A stretch of DNA of 35,623 nucleotides from positions 1 through 35,623 of the forward strand of contig JAJZJF010000010.1 in NCBI GenBank assembly GCA_021810245.1, in the 5' to 3' direction. A model generated the notes under the pieces. The model made no database searches, was not told the origin of the DNA, and saw only the letters and a list, made by a program, of their open reading frames with translations. A program made the position numbers and the translations under genes. Positions 15,924 through 25,068 of this stretch are shown here, piece by piece. Numbering within the stretch: position 1 is the first letter of the stretch; each line of letters begins with the position of its first letter. Source of the stretch: a bacterium (lineage in GTDB: Bacteria; Elusimicrobiota; Elusimicrobia; UBA1565; UBA9628).

Positions 15924-18416
15924 ATGAATAAAAAATTCACCAGCTCGTTAGTTTCTCTTTGCGTTTTGTTTTCATCCAGTTTCGGATCCGTTTGGGCCGG
16001 CGGTTTTTCGCCGGTTGAAGCGCGGGCCGATGTCTCTCCCGTTCATCTGTCGGATCTCGCCTTGTCCCCCGAAGGGGCCAATGCTTTATCCTTGCCGTCC
16101 GAGGGCATGGAGGAATCTCTCCAGTTTGAAGATTCCTTAGGCGCTATTCAAAATCAGATTCCCCTGGCGGAGGGAAAAAGTCTTGTGCCCGTTTCTCAGA
16201 GAGTTCTCAATTCCAAAAACGTGGGCTTAACCGCTGGCGCTTATAATAAGGAAGCGGGACAGGTTTTTGGGCCTTTAGGCGCTTCTGGCGTTGGACAATC
16301 GCTCCAGAGAAAAAACTCTGAGCCGCTTACAAAGCTTTCTACTTTTATCCGCTCAAACCTAAAAAAATTGGGGGCTCGGCTTTTCGACGGCTCCAAAGCC
16401 CAGTCGCCTCTTTCCGCTCTTCAATTTTCCGCTTTTGCGCCGTCAATTAGACCGCTTCCAAAACTGAAGCTTCCCCGCGGGGTTAAAACCGATGCCGGGC
16501 CGATTATCCCGAATTTTAAAGAACAGCCGGAATTTCAGTGGTCTTTAAATGCGGTTTCCGCGGCAGAAGACTCGGCAACCCCAGCGGCTCCTAATAGCCA
16601 GGTCTTTGACCAGGTGGTGGATATTGCTCTTTCGGCCGATCCGCAGAACGCATCCGATATTGAGCGCGCCGTCCGCGAGATGATTGATGCCCATCCTCGG
16701 TATAAGATCAAAAGCGCCGATTTGGGAACTTCTAAGATGTATTTAACCCAGGTGCCGGGGCAACTTCCGACCTGGTATGCCTCTTTCCATCAGCAGTATA
16801 CGGATGGAGTTGCCGCTCCGATTCCCGTATACGGTTCCGCGATTAATTTTACGATCCAAGTCAAAAACGGCAAGCCCGTCATTGTCGGAGTCAACGGTCG
16901 GCTTTTCCCCAATCTCAGAGTTGACGCTTCTCCGAAATTTAACGATACGGTTTTAGAGGGGAAAATCAGGAGTCGACTTAAAATCAACAATGAGGCTACG
17001 TCGAAAATAACATTTCGCGATCGGCAAATCTTCTATGTTCCCTCTCCTTCCGGAAAAGGCGGAGCGTGGCATGCGATTAGTCTCTATAAGGTAGAAGGAG
17101 TTAACGCTCTTGTCGCCGCTGATATCTCGACGGGGCAGACCTTCCTGTGGGATATGCGCTTAGGAGCGGCTTCTCCCACGACCGGCCCTCCATCCAATGT
17201 TTCAGCTTCGGCGCAATTTGACGCCCGCGTTCCCAAATCCGACAACGACATGGGGACCCCGCCGCATCTTTATCAACTGCCTTTGCCGGGAGTGACGGTC
17301 ACTCTTCCGGACGGCCGGGAAGTTCAAGCTGATGATCAGGGCCGCGTCAATGTACAACTGTCTAACGAGCAGCCTGTGGACGTCACCGCTCGCCTTGAAA
17401 GCGATCATGTAATGATCAATAACGAATCCGGATCGGCCTTGGTGGTTAAAGCTCAATTGGTCAAAGGAAAAGATGGAGCCGTGGTTATTTTTAACCCGCC
17501 AACCAGCGTCACGGATCCTAATCCGCCGGCTTCTCAGCCGACTTTTTGGGGCAAGATTGTTGAGGCCTTCAAGCACATTTTCTCTCCTTCTTACCGGGCT
17601 AAAGAAAACGCGGCGAGTCAAGCGCGCGCCGAATCGGAAAAGCAATTAGCTCAGGTCAGCGCTTATTATAGCCACTACATTTTCATTAATTGGGCGATGG
17701 CGCATGGAGTGGGGGCAAAAGACGGCCTTCTCAAACAGAAATTGACAATCAACGTTAATATTTCCGATTCGTGTAACGCCTATTACGATCCCTCAAGTAA
17801 TACTCTTAATTTTTTCCTATCCAGCGCTCAGTGCATCAATACAGGGACTCTGCCCGGCGTGAGTTTCCATGAGAGCGGGCATTGGACTCATGCCTTGGTC
17901 GCCAGCTATGCCCATCTGGGGCTTCAAGCGATGGCCTCGGTTGACCCGGGTCTTGGAGAAGGAATTGGAGATATGTTCGCGACTCATATTTTAGAGACTC
18001 CGCTGATCGGAGAACATTTTTTTAACGATCCTTCCCAGTCTCCGCTGCCCAACGTTCCTGGCGGCGCTTTGCGCGAAACCACCAATAACTATCAGTTTAA
18101 CCCCGGCGATGAAGTCCATAACCAAGGCTTGGCGTTTATGGGAACCGTCGGTTTTGGCGGGGCCTGGCATTCCCTTCTGATTGACGCTCTTGGAAAGGAT
18201 AAGGCCCTCTCAGTAATTCAAGGGCTTATTTTCCCGCATATCTACGGCTATGCCAATGCCTCTGATATTCCGGCGGCGTTGGGTGTCATTTATCTTGCCG
18301 CCAAGTCGTTGACGGATGCCGCGGTTCAGTCGGTTGCGACTAAGACCTTGCAACAGGCCGCAGCCAAGCACGGGATGACGATTCCGGAGTCTCAGTCTCA
18401 GGCTCCGTCTGCCTAA
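15924..18416 (+). CDS. Secreted M36/fungalysin-like metallopeptidase, tandem paralogue 2
   Basis: ATG 15924 is preferred (830 residues). GAGGAA lies just before it, and the product starts MNKKFTSSLVSLCVLFSSS, a good signal peptide. The in-frame ATG 15909 would add only MIEEI. Order: signal, Ser/Leu-rich prosegment, FTP/PepSY-like propeptide (about 215-360, with WYASFHQQYTDGV and PVYGSAINFTIQ), an inserted carboxypeptidase-regulatory-like domain (about 445-515), a linker, then the catalytic domain. Zinc ligands are His649 and His653 in HESGH and Glu679 in GLGEGIGDMFA, which resembles the M36 GEGW/GD motif. A later EVHNQGLAFMG is also M36-like. It probably self-processes after export. It is the best preserved of the three and may be co-transcribed with copy 3. 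Confidence 0.85.
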   Translation: MNKKFTSSLVSLCVLFSSSFGSVWAGGFSPVEARADVSPVHLSDLALSPEGANALSLPSEGMEESLQFEDSLGAIQNQIPLAEGKSLVPVSQRVLNSKNVGLTAGAYNKEAGQVFGPLGASGVGQSLQRKNSEPLTKLSTFIRSNLKKLGARLFDGSKAQSPLSALQFSAFAPSIRPLPKLKLPRGVKTDAGPIIPNFKEQPEFQWSLNAVSAAEDSATPAAPNSQVFDQVVDIALSADPQNASDIERAVREMIDAHPRYKIKSADLGTSKMYLTQVPGQLPTWYASFHQQYTDGVAAPIPVYGSAINFTIQVKNGKPVIVGVNGRLFPNLRVDASPKFNDTVLEGKIRSRLKINNEATSKITFRDRQIFYVPSPSGKGGAWHAISLYKVEGVNALVAADISTGQTFLWDMRLGAASPTTGPPSNVSASAQFDARVPKSDNDMGTPPHLYQLPLPGVTVTLPDGREVQADDQGRVNVQLSNEQPVDVTARLESDHVMINNESGSALVVKAQLVKGKDGAVVIFNPPTSVTDPNPPASQPTFWGKIVEAFKHIFSPSYRAKENAASQARAESEKQLAQVSAYYSHYIFINWAMAHGVGAKDGLLKQKLTINVNISDSCNAYYDPSSNTLNFFLSSAQCINTGTLPGVSFHESGHWTHALVASYAHLGLQAMASVDPGLGEGIGDMFATHILETPLIGEHFFNDPSQSPLPNVPGGALRETTNNYQFNPGDEVHNQGLAFMGTVGFGGAWHSLLIDALGKDKALSVIQGLIFPHIYGYANASDIPAALGVIYLAAKSLTDAAVQSVATKTLQQAAAKHGMTIPESQSQAPSA

Positions 18417-18439
18417 GTTTAAAATAAGGAAATAAGCCG

Positions 18440-20656
18440 GTGGACAAGAACGCGCGGGGGAAAACCCTCGCGCTTTCTTTTTTGCTTTTCCTAGGATCTC
18501 CCGCCTTCGGCGCTTCCGGGGTTTTTAAAGATTTTCCCGATTCCATTTCGCCCGCGCCCGCGAACGTAAGCTTATCTTTTCCGTCAGATGTCTCGTCAAA
18601 TATTTCCCTGCCCGATTTTAGCGAAGCCAAGGCTCTTGCGGAACCCGCCTTGTTTCGCGATAAAAAATTAAAGGTTCAAAATTTTTTTTCAAAGCAGAAA
18701 ACCCGCAGTATTGCCTCTCCTTTTGCCCGAAAACAAGGTTCTATCTTTAGCCGCTTCTTTGACGGCTTGAAATATCAGGGGAGTCTTCTCCCTCAAAGTT
18801 TGCCTAAACCCTTAGACTTGCCTCCGGGGCTTTCTGAGGCGATGGATTTAGAGGCCGATTCTCTGCCCAAGAGCGCGGTTCGCCGAAATTTATGGGATGG
18901 GGAAGACGCGGACGGATTTCTCAAGAACCCCATTGAACTCCATGTCAATCCCAAGGATGAATTCGCGGTCGAAAAAGTTTTGCGGGAAAAAATAGATACT
19001 CAAAAATCCCATTTGGGAATTTCAAGCCTAGATTTATCTACGGTTTATGTGACCGCGCATTCAGGCGCTCCCAACCGGGCGGACACTCTCTACGCTTATT
19101 TTCGTCAAAAAAAAGACGTGCGGACCGCGGGGGAATCTGTCATTTCCTTGCCTATTTGGGGGGCCTATGTTGCGGCTACAATTAAGGTGGTGAAAGGCCG
19201 CGCTTTCTTGGTTTCGCTTCATTCAAATCTTTATTCAGGAGTTGATTTGCCCCAAAAATCTGTTTTAAGAGACCAAGATTTAAACGAGGCGGTTCATGCG
19301 CGTTTCGCGGATTCTCCGGAGACCTTGATTCGTTTTCTGGGAAGAACGGTGATCGAGCGCCGGGGGCGTTGGAGAGCGGTCAATCTCTACCGAAAAAAGG
19401 GGCTTCCTCTGACCATCGCGGCCGATTTATTTAGCGGAGATGTTTTTATTTGGGATAACGACGGAAGTTCTAATTCTCTGGGGCTTCCGCCGGATATTGC
19501 TGATCATTTGCGCCCCATGGCCGCAGCCAAGGGCGGAAATCAGATGTCTTCTCTGCGCTTGATGTCGGCGCATAAAGCTGAAGGCCAGATTTTGGCCATG
19601 GCGGAATCAGACGACCATCGTCCGGAAGGGAAAATGGTTTTATCTCCGCAGCCTCTTCCTTATCTTCATTTGACTATTGATGGCCGGGAATATACGACGG
19701 ATGAAAATGGGCGTTTCTCATCTGAGATTCATGATTCTGAAGCGACCATTAAGGCGAGATTGGCCGGCCTTTTTACCGAAGTTGTCGATGAAAAGGGAGC
19801 TCCCATTGAGATTTCCGCACACATTCATAAAGGTTCTGATAATGTCGCACTCTTTAATCCGGAGGGAATGGATCCCTTGAGTGTCAATCAGGTCAACGCC
19901 TATGTGGCGGATTCTCGGCATCGCGCGTGGCTGCGCGGGATTTTAAATTCCGACCATCGCCTTGATTACCGGACGACAATTCGAGTCAATTCTCCGGAAT
20001 CTGGAAACGCCTGGTATAGCTCTGAAAGCGGAGATATTCATTCCGATCGCGCAAGCGAGGAATATTCCGACACCGGAAAAATAGGCATTTTGTTCCATGA
20101 AATGACTCATAAGGCCGATGATATGATTCACAATCCGCCCTCTGGGTTTTTCATGAACATGTTTAAGCGCGCGCGCGCCTATTTTTCCTATCATTACAAG
20201 CTCCCGGTGTTGGATCACCCTGCCGGAATTATGCCCAATGCGGGGCTGGGCGAGGGCTGGGGCGATATTGTGTCCATGTTTATGCTCGATACGCATTTAA
20301 TCGGAGAAGGATTTTTAAAAAAGCAGAACCCTGGCTGGATTAGAAACGGGGAGAATGATTATCAATTCAACCCTCAAGATGAAATTCACCAGCAAGGGCT
20401 GGCGTGGATGGGGTTTGCCTGGGATTTAAGAAAATCTTTAGTCGAAGGCTTTGGGAAAGACAAAGGCGCAAGGATAGCGGCGGAATTGATTATCCCGGTT
20501 CTCTTTGGGTACATGCCTGATATCCCTTCGGCGATAACCCACGTTCTTCTCAATGCGATGGACCGAGACGGAAATATCCTCTACGAAGAGCCTATCCGCG
20601 CAGCTGCCAAGGCCCACGGGATCGATTTGCCTTCTGTTCCGCGATTGCCTCTCTGA
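18440..20656 (+). CDS. Secreted M36/fungalysin-like metallopeptidase, tandem paralogue 3
   Basis: The 738-residue product starts at GTG 18440, with AAATAAGGA upstream, and has a signal peptide ending about AFGASG. It has the same order as copies 1 and 2: prosegment, FTP/PepSY-like part, a short carboxypeptidase-regulatory-like insert (around LHLTIDGREYTTDENGRF), then the peptidase domain. Zinc ligands are His553 and His557 in HEMTH, and Glu605 in GLGEGWGDIVSMF, the clearest fungalysin-type match of the three. The later DEIHQQGLAWMG is conserved. No 39-nt element precedes it. It lies 23 nt after copy 2, so it may depend on that transcript. Confidence 0.85.
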   Translation: MDKNARGKTLALSFLLFLGSPAFGASGVFKDFPDSISPAPANVSLSFPSDVSSNISLPDFSEAKALAEPALFRDKKLKVQNFFSKQKTRSIASPFARKQGSIFSRFFDGLKYQGSLLPQSLPKPLDLPPGLSEAMDLEADSLPKSAVRRNLWDGEDADGFLKNPIELHVNPKDEFAVEKVLREKIDTQKSHLGISSLDLSTVYVTAHSGAPNRADTLYAYFRQKKDVRTAGESVISLPIWGAYVAATIKVVKGRAFLVSLHSNLYSGVDLPQKSVLRDQDLNEAVHARFADSPETLIRFLGRTVIERRGRWRAVNLYRKKGLPLTIAADLFSGDVFIWDNDGSSNSLGLPPDIADHLRPMAAAKGGNQMSSLRLMSAHKAEGQILAMAESDDHRPEGKMVLSPQPLPYLHLTIDGREYTTDENGRFSSEIHDSEATIKARLAGLFTEVVDEKGAPIEISAHIHKGSDNVALFNPEGMDPLSVNQVNAYVADSRHRAWLRGILNSDHRLDYRTTIRVNSPESGNAWYSSESGDIHSDRASEEYSDTGKIGILFHEMTHKADDMIHNPPSGFFMNMFKRARAYFSYHYKLPVLDHPAGIMPNAGLGEGWGDIVSMFMLDTHLIGEGFLKKQNPGWIRNGENDYQFNPQDEIHQQGLAWMGFAWDLRKSLVEGFGKDKGARIAAELIIPVLFGYMPDIPSAITHVLLNAMDRDGNILYEEPIRAAAKAHGIDLPSVPRLPL

Positions 20657-20658
20657 TC

Positions 20659-21576
20659 GTGGATATGGACATCAGTTCTTTTTTCCTGCTTCTTTTAACG
20701 AATTGCTTGGGCGGGGCTTCTTTTGTGGCTACCGCCTATGCCTTAAAAAGTTTTTCTCCTTTTGCGGTGGTGTTTTGGCGGGTCTTGATTGCGGGGCCTT
20801 TTTTCCTTCCTTTTTGCGTCCGGGCTTTGAGAAAGACTCGCCTTAATATCGTGGATTGGGGAAGAATTTTTTTGATTGCCGCTGTCGGCTATGACGCTCC
20901 TCTTATATTCGGAGCGTGGGGGCAAAAACTTTCCAGCGCGACTCATGCCGCTCTTCTCATGGCGTTAGAGCCGATTGCGATTATTTTCTTGGCGGCTCTT
21001 TTTTTGGATGAAGAATTGTCCGCTCTAAAAATATTCGCCCTTGGAGTTAGCTTGATGGGCTCTTTTTTAATTGTCTCCCAAGGGCGCTCTTTAACCCAAC
21101 TGTTTGATTTTTCCAGCGGCTCTTATCTGGGCGACGGATTTTTGTGTCTTCAAGGAATTTTATTCGCCCTTTATACCGTTATCGGCAAACCCCTCCTTAA
21201 GAAAATAGATGCCTTGAGTTTGACCGCTCTGATTTCTTTTTTGGCTATTTTCCCGCTTTTGTTCTTTGCCGGAAGCGCGAAATTCGCTGTTGTAAAAATT
21301 CCCATTTCCGGCCCCGCTCTTTTCTTCACGCTTTATCTGTCTTTGGGCGTGTCTTTTGCCGGAGTTTTGACCTGGAATCTCGCGATGGAGCGGGTTTCTG
21401 CTTCGCTGTTGGCTTATTTTATTTTCCTCCAGCCTCTTTTGGGAGTTCTCTTTGGAGTTTTCCTTTTGCGGGAAGCCCTTAACTGGGACAGTTTATTGGG
21501 AGGAATTCTTATCTTATTGGGAGTTTACTGCGCTACTCTAAAACCTCAGGGTGAGCGTTCCCCAAGCCTAAAATGA
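20659..21576 (+). CDS. EamA/DMT-superfamily transporter
   Basis: The 305-residue inner membrane protein has about ten hydrophobic helices arranged as two EamA repeats (about 8-140 and 155-297). Motifs include ALEPIAIIFLAALFLDEELS and FLQPLLGVLFGVFLLREALNW. Members export metabolites, amino acids or drugs; the substrate cannot be told. The start may be GTG 20659 or ATG 20665 (two residues shorter); both follow the metallopeptidase stop within 10 nt. Confidence 0.85.
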   Translation: MDMDISSFFLLLLTNCLGGASFVATAYALKSFSPFAVVFWRVLIAGPFFLPFCVRALRKTRLNIVDWGRIFLIAAVGYDAPLIFGAWGQKLSSATHAALLMALEPIAIIFLAALFLDEELSALKIFALGVSLMGSFLIVSQGRSLTQLFDFSSGSYLGDGFLCLQGILFALYTVIGKPLLKKIDALSLTALISFLAIFPLLFFAGSAKFAVVKIPISGPALFFTLYLSLGVSFAGVLTWNLAMERVSASLLAYFIFLQPLLGVLFGVFLLREALNWDSLLGGILILLGVYCATLKPQGERSPSLK

Positions 21577-21602
21577 GTCTGAAAAACTTGTAAAATGAAT
21601 TT

Positions 21603-22790
21603 ATGGATTTCAATTTAACCCCGCATCATCTTGAACTTCAAAAGCGCGTTAGGGACTTCTGCGATAAACGCCTTGCTCCTCAGGCCGCGCTTCGCGATCA
21701 AAAAGAAGAATTTTCCTGGGACACCGTGCCGCTGCTTAAAGAAATGGGATTCTGGGGCATCCCATTTTCAAAAAAATACGGCGGAATGGGAGAAGATGAG
21801 TTGGGGCTTTGTATTATCCTGGAAGAATTGGGCCGTGTGGACGCCTCTATCGCGCTGACGATTGAGTCACATAATGGACTTTGTTCCAGCCAAATTTATT
21901 TGCACGGAAGCGAAGAACAGCGCCTGCGTTATATTCCGCGTCTAGCCTCCGGGCAAGACCTGGGGGCTTGGGCTTTAACCGAGCCGGGTGCGGGTTCAGA
22001 CGCGGCTTCCATCCAAACCCGAGCCGAATTTGACGGCGTTCACTGGATTCTCAACGGCTCAAAGACCTTTACCACCCAAGGTTCGGTCGCCGGTATCTAT
22101 GTGATTTTTGCCAAGACTTCTGCCGAGTTTACCGAAAACGGCAGGGAAGGCTTAACCGCTTTTGTCGTGGAAAAAGGGACGCCCGGGCTTAATATCGGAA
22201 AAATTGAAAAGAAGATGGGACTTCGATCTTCCGATACCGCGCAACTCCATCTCCATAATTTGAAACTCCCCAAAGAGGCCGTAATTGGAAAAGCGGGCCG
22301 CGCCTTTCGGGACGCGATGGTGGTTTTAGATGGGGGGCGCGTCGCCATTTCCGCTATTTCGGTTGGGATTGCGCGCGCGGCCTTGGAAGAGGGAATTGGC
22401 TGGGTTAAAGAGAGACAATCCGATTACGGAATCACTCCTGAAAATCCAGGTTTGACCTACGCTCAAAGGGTTTTGGCTCAGATTGCCTCTGAAGTGGATG
22501 CGGCCCGGCTTTTGACGTGGAGGGCCGCGTTTTTGATGGACCAAAAGCACCCGTATTCCCAAGAGGCTTCGATGGCCAAACTCATCAGTGGCGATTTGGC
22601 CGTTCGCGCTACCAGCGAGATTTTAGACTTGATTGGTCCGGAAGGCTCCTTGCTTGGCTGTCCCGTTCAGAGGTTTTTTAGAGATTCCAAACTCTATCAA
22701 ATCGGAGAAGGCTCATCCCAGATTCAACAGTTGGTGATTTCGCGACATCTGCTCAAAAATTTTGACAACCCTTCTTTGGTCAAGGCGTAA
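21603..22790 (+). CDS. Acyl-CoA dehydrogenase
   Basis: This FAD enzyme oxidises acyl-CoA to enoyl-CoA, in beta-oxidation or branched-chain amino acid breakdown. The 395 residues are normal. The N-terminal helical domain (about 1-115) contains QKRVRDFCDKRLAP, the middle beta domain has the flavin motif WALTEPGAGSDA, and the C-terminal helical domain ends with YQIGEGSSQIQQ. Glu369 there is in the place of the catalytic base of the medium- and short-chain enzymes. No ribosome site is clear before ATG 21603. No other beta-oxidation gene is in the window, so chain-length specificity and pathway are open. Confidence 0.92.
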   Translation: MDFNLTPHHLELQKRVRDFCDKRLAPQAALRDQKEEFSWDTVPLLKEMGFWGIPFSKKYGGMGEDELGLCIILEELGRVDASIALTIESHNGLCSSQIYLHGSEEQRLRYIPRLASGQDLGAWALTEPGAGSDAASIQTRAEFDGVHWILNGSKTFTTQGSVAGIYVIFAKTSAEFTENGREGLTAFVVEKGTPGLNIGKIEKKMGLRSSDTAQLHLHNLKLPKEAVIGKAGRAFRDAMVVLDGGRVAISAISVGIARAALEEGIGWVKERQSDYGITPENPGLTYAQRVLAQIASEVDAARLLTWRAAFLMDQKHPYSQEASMAKLISGDLAVRATSEILDLIGPEGSLLGCPVQRFFRDSKLYQIGEGSSQIQQLVISRHLLKNFDNPSLVKA

Positions 22791-22796
22791 TTTCCG

Positions 22797-23378
22797 ATGA
22801 CAGAGTCGGAACTAATCGAGAAAAGTAAAGCCGGCGATGTGGAGGCCTTTTCTCAGTTAATTCGCAATTATGAAAATAAAATTTTTAGCCTCGCCCATCA
22901 TGTCTGCGCTGGAATGCCATCGGACGCCGAGGATGTTTATCAGGAAACATTTTTATCGGCGTTCAAAAATATCAAGGGATTTAAAAACCGGTCAAATTTA
23001 GGGACCTGGCTTTATCGAATCGCGGCCAATCTCTGCTGGGTTCGTTTCCGCAAGAAAAAGCGAGATCCCGTCATGTCTATTTTAGATCGCAATCGGACTG
23101 ACGAAAATGGGATTCAGTGGGAGTTTAAAGACTGGTTTCCCAATCCCGAGGAAATTTCAAGAAAAAAAGAATTGCAGGAGGCGGTGGCCAAGGCCTTGTC
23201 AGAGCTTCCCTCCGATTATCGGCTGGTCTTGACCTTGCGCGATATTGAAGGCCTGTCAGCGGAAGAGACGGCGAAGATTTTAAAGCTCAGTATCCCCGCG
23301 GTCAAATCGCGGCTTCATCGCGGACGAATTTACTTAAGAGAACGTTTTGAAGAGGAATTTAAAGAAAAGGCGAAATGA
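22797..23378 (+). CDS. ECF-family RNA polymerase sigma factor
   Basis: The 193-residue protein has sigma region 2 (about 10-85; DAEDVYQETFLSAFKNI is the core-binding helix, LGTWLYRIAANLCW follows). An acidic linker leads to region 4 (about 125-185; LSELPSDYRLVLTLRDIEGLS, then the DNA-reading helix IPAVKSRLHRGRIYLR). It is RpoE/SigW-like. The next gene overlaps by 4 nt (ATGA) and encodes a zinc-finger protein, the usual anti-sigma partner. The start is 6 nt after the dehydrogenase stop. Confidence 0.92.
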   Translation: MTESELIEKSKAGDVEAFSQLIRNYENKIFSLAHHVCAGMPSDAEDVYQETFLSAFKNIKGFKNRSNLGTWLYRIAANLCWVRFRKKKRDPVMSILDRNRTDENGIQWEFKDWFPNPEEISRKKELQEAVAKALSELPSDYRLVLTLRDIEGLSAEETAKILKLSIPAVKSRLHRGRIYLRERFEEEFKEKAK

Positions 23379-23620
23379 AAGAGCCCCATTGTAAGAGCCT
23401 GTCCCGCAAGATGTCTGATTATATTGACGGCTCTTTGGATCCCAAGACTCTCGCTAAAATTAAATCCCATCTTAAGGATTGCAGGCCATGCGTCGCATTT
23501 TTTAAGACTCTCAAAAAGACCGTGGGCGCTTTAGGAGCGCTTAAATCCGCTACAACGCTTCCTCGCAAAGCTCAGGGCGGTTTAAGGGAAAAACTGAAAT
23601 CCTTATCCCGTGGTGACTAG
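23375..23620 (+). CDS. Small zinc-finger anti-sigma factor
   Basis: The 81-residue product shows the anti-sigma zinc-binding pattern HxxxCxxC (HLKDCRPC, about residues 31-38) in a helical domain at the N-terminus. There is no membrane segment, so it would be a cytoplasmic, possibly redox- or metal-sensitive regulator of the ECF sigma factor, with which it is translationally coupled. Its stop and the stop of the convergent glgA share the four bases CTAG. Confidence 0.8.
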   Translation: MKEPHCKSLSRKMSDYIDGSLDPKTLAKIKSHLKDCRPCVAFFKTLKKTVGALGALKSATTLPRKAQGGLREKLKSLSRGD

Positions 23621-25068
23621 AAAGTTTTGACTCCGGCGTTGGAATTCTGGGCTAATCGGTAGAGTTTAAGATAATCCTTGGCGGATTTTTCCCAAGAAAA
23701 ATCTTTGTTCATCCCGGAGAGGACCAATTCTTTCCAAGAAGGCAAGGCGTAAGCCTTGAGCGCGCGGCTAAGGGCGGCTTTGAGGTCTTGAACGTCTCCA
23801 GGTTCGGAGAGAAAGCCGTTTTTCTCTCCGGATGACTCAAAAACGGTGTCGGCAAGCCCGCCGGTCCGGCTAACGACCGGGACTGAACCGTATCTCATCG
23901 CAATCATTTGTCCCAAGCCGCAGGGTTCAAAGCGAGAGGGCATCAGAAAAATATCCGATCCCGCGTAAATTTGATGGGCAAAGGCTTCGTCAAAGCGAGG
24001 ATGAAAATAAACGCGTCGCGGAAATTGTTTGGCAAAATCCAAGAAAGCTTGCTCAAGAGCCGGATCTCCGGTCCCAATGACGGCCAAGGCGATATCCTCG
24101 ATATGTCCTTTGAGAGCTTCTAAGGCTATGTCTAAGCCTTTTTGACGATCGAGGCGAGAGACTATTCCAATCAGCGGGGTTTTAGGCGGAACGCTTAAGT
24201 TCCCTTTAAGAAAAATTTCTTTTTTTGCCGCAGCTTTTCCCTCCGGATAATTTTTGCTGGAATATCTTTTTCCCAGGGCGGCGTCTTTTTGGGGATCCCA
24301 AATTTCCGTGTCTAATCCGTTGAGAATTCCGTGGAGTTCGCGGCTGCGGTAGCTTAAAAGCCCCTCAAACCCAAATCCGCGCTCGGAAGAGGCTTGAATT
24401 TCCTGGGCATAGGTGGGGCTGACGGTATTGAGCAGGTCGGAAAAAACAAGGCCTGATTTCATGAAACTCATCTGGCGGTAAAACTCTAGTCCTTCCGGGT
24501 TAAACAATAAGGGGTCGACTCCGCATTTTTGAACGCTTTCCGGAGGGAAATTCCCTTGATAGGCTAGATTGTGAATGGTAAAGAGAGTTTTTGTATCGCC
24601 AAAAAATTCATCTGTGCGTGGACTCTTGAGACAAGCGCAGATAAGCCCGGTCTGCCAATCATGGGTGTGAATGATGTCAGGTTTAAATTTCAGGGCCTTG
24701 GAGGCTTCCAAAACCGATTTCGCGAAAAAAGCGAAGCGGAGATCGTTGTCTTTGTAATCTTTTCCAGCCTCGCCGTAAAGACCTGGGCGATTGAAGAATT
24801 CGGGAGAATCCACCAGCGCGACCGTTATATTCTTATGTTCAAAAATATAAAGCTGGCCGTTGAAGATGCTTGAGCCCAAAGAAACGGAAATAGAAATTTT
24901 CCGCGCTTTCTCGGCGTATTGGGAAGAAATTGATTGGTATTTGGGGGAAACCAGGAGAACTTCATTTCCCAGTTCCGCTATCTTTTGACTGAGGGCTCCG
25001 GCGACATCGGCTAAGCCCCCGGTTTTGGAGAAAGGGACGGCTTCGCTGGCCGCCATCAATATCTTCAT
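23617..25068 (-). CDS. glgA: Glycogen (starch) synthase, GT5
   Basis: GlgA extends alpha-1,4-glucan using ADP-glucose (or UDP-glucose). The 483-residue protein has the GT5 N-terminus with the nucleotide-sugar loop KTGGL (15-19), HTHDWQTG, and the C-terminal Rossmann half with IGIVSRLDRQKGLD. The catalytic stretch is PSRFEPCGLGQMIAMRYG. The start overlaps the scpB stop as ATGA. Linkage to scpAB and trpS looks like simple operon packing. With the GH57 enzyme it indicates an alpha-glucan store. Confidence 0.95.
   Translation of the reverse strand: MKILMAASEAVPFSKTGGLADVAGALSQKIAELGNEVLLVSPKYQSISSQYAEKARKISISVSLGSSIFNGQLYIFEHKNITVALVDSPEFFNRPGLYGEAGKDYKDNDLRFAFFAKSVLEASKALKFKPDIIHTHDWQTGLICACLKSPRTDEFFGDTKTLFTIHNLAYQGNFPPESVQKCGVDPLLFNPEGLEFYRQMSFMKSGLVFSDLLNTVSPTYAQEIQASSERGFGFEGLLSYRSRELHGILNGLDTEIWDPQKDAALGKRYSSKNYPEGKAAAKKEIFLKGNLSVPPKTPLIGIVSRLDRQKGLDIALEALKGHIEDIALAVIGTGDPALEQAFLDFAKQFPRRVYFHPRFDEAFAHQIYAGSDIFLMPSRFEPCGLGQMIAMRYGSVPVVSRTGGLADTVFESSGEKNGFLSEPGDVQDLKAALSRALKAYALPSWKELVLSGMNKDFSWEKSAKDYLKLYRLAQNSNAGVKTF

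Noticed and set aside
17202-17645. 147-codon minus-strand frame inside metallopeptidase 2
   Set aside because: It is antisense to a well-supported coding region and shows no recognisable domain.
21568-21596. Promoter before the acyl-CoA dehydrogenase (TAAAAT at 21591)
   Set aside because: No -35 at a proper distance, and the -10 would lie only a few bases before the start codon.
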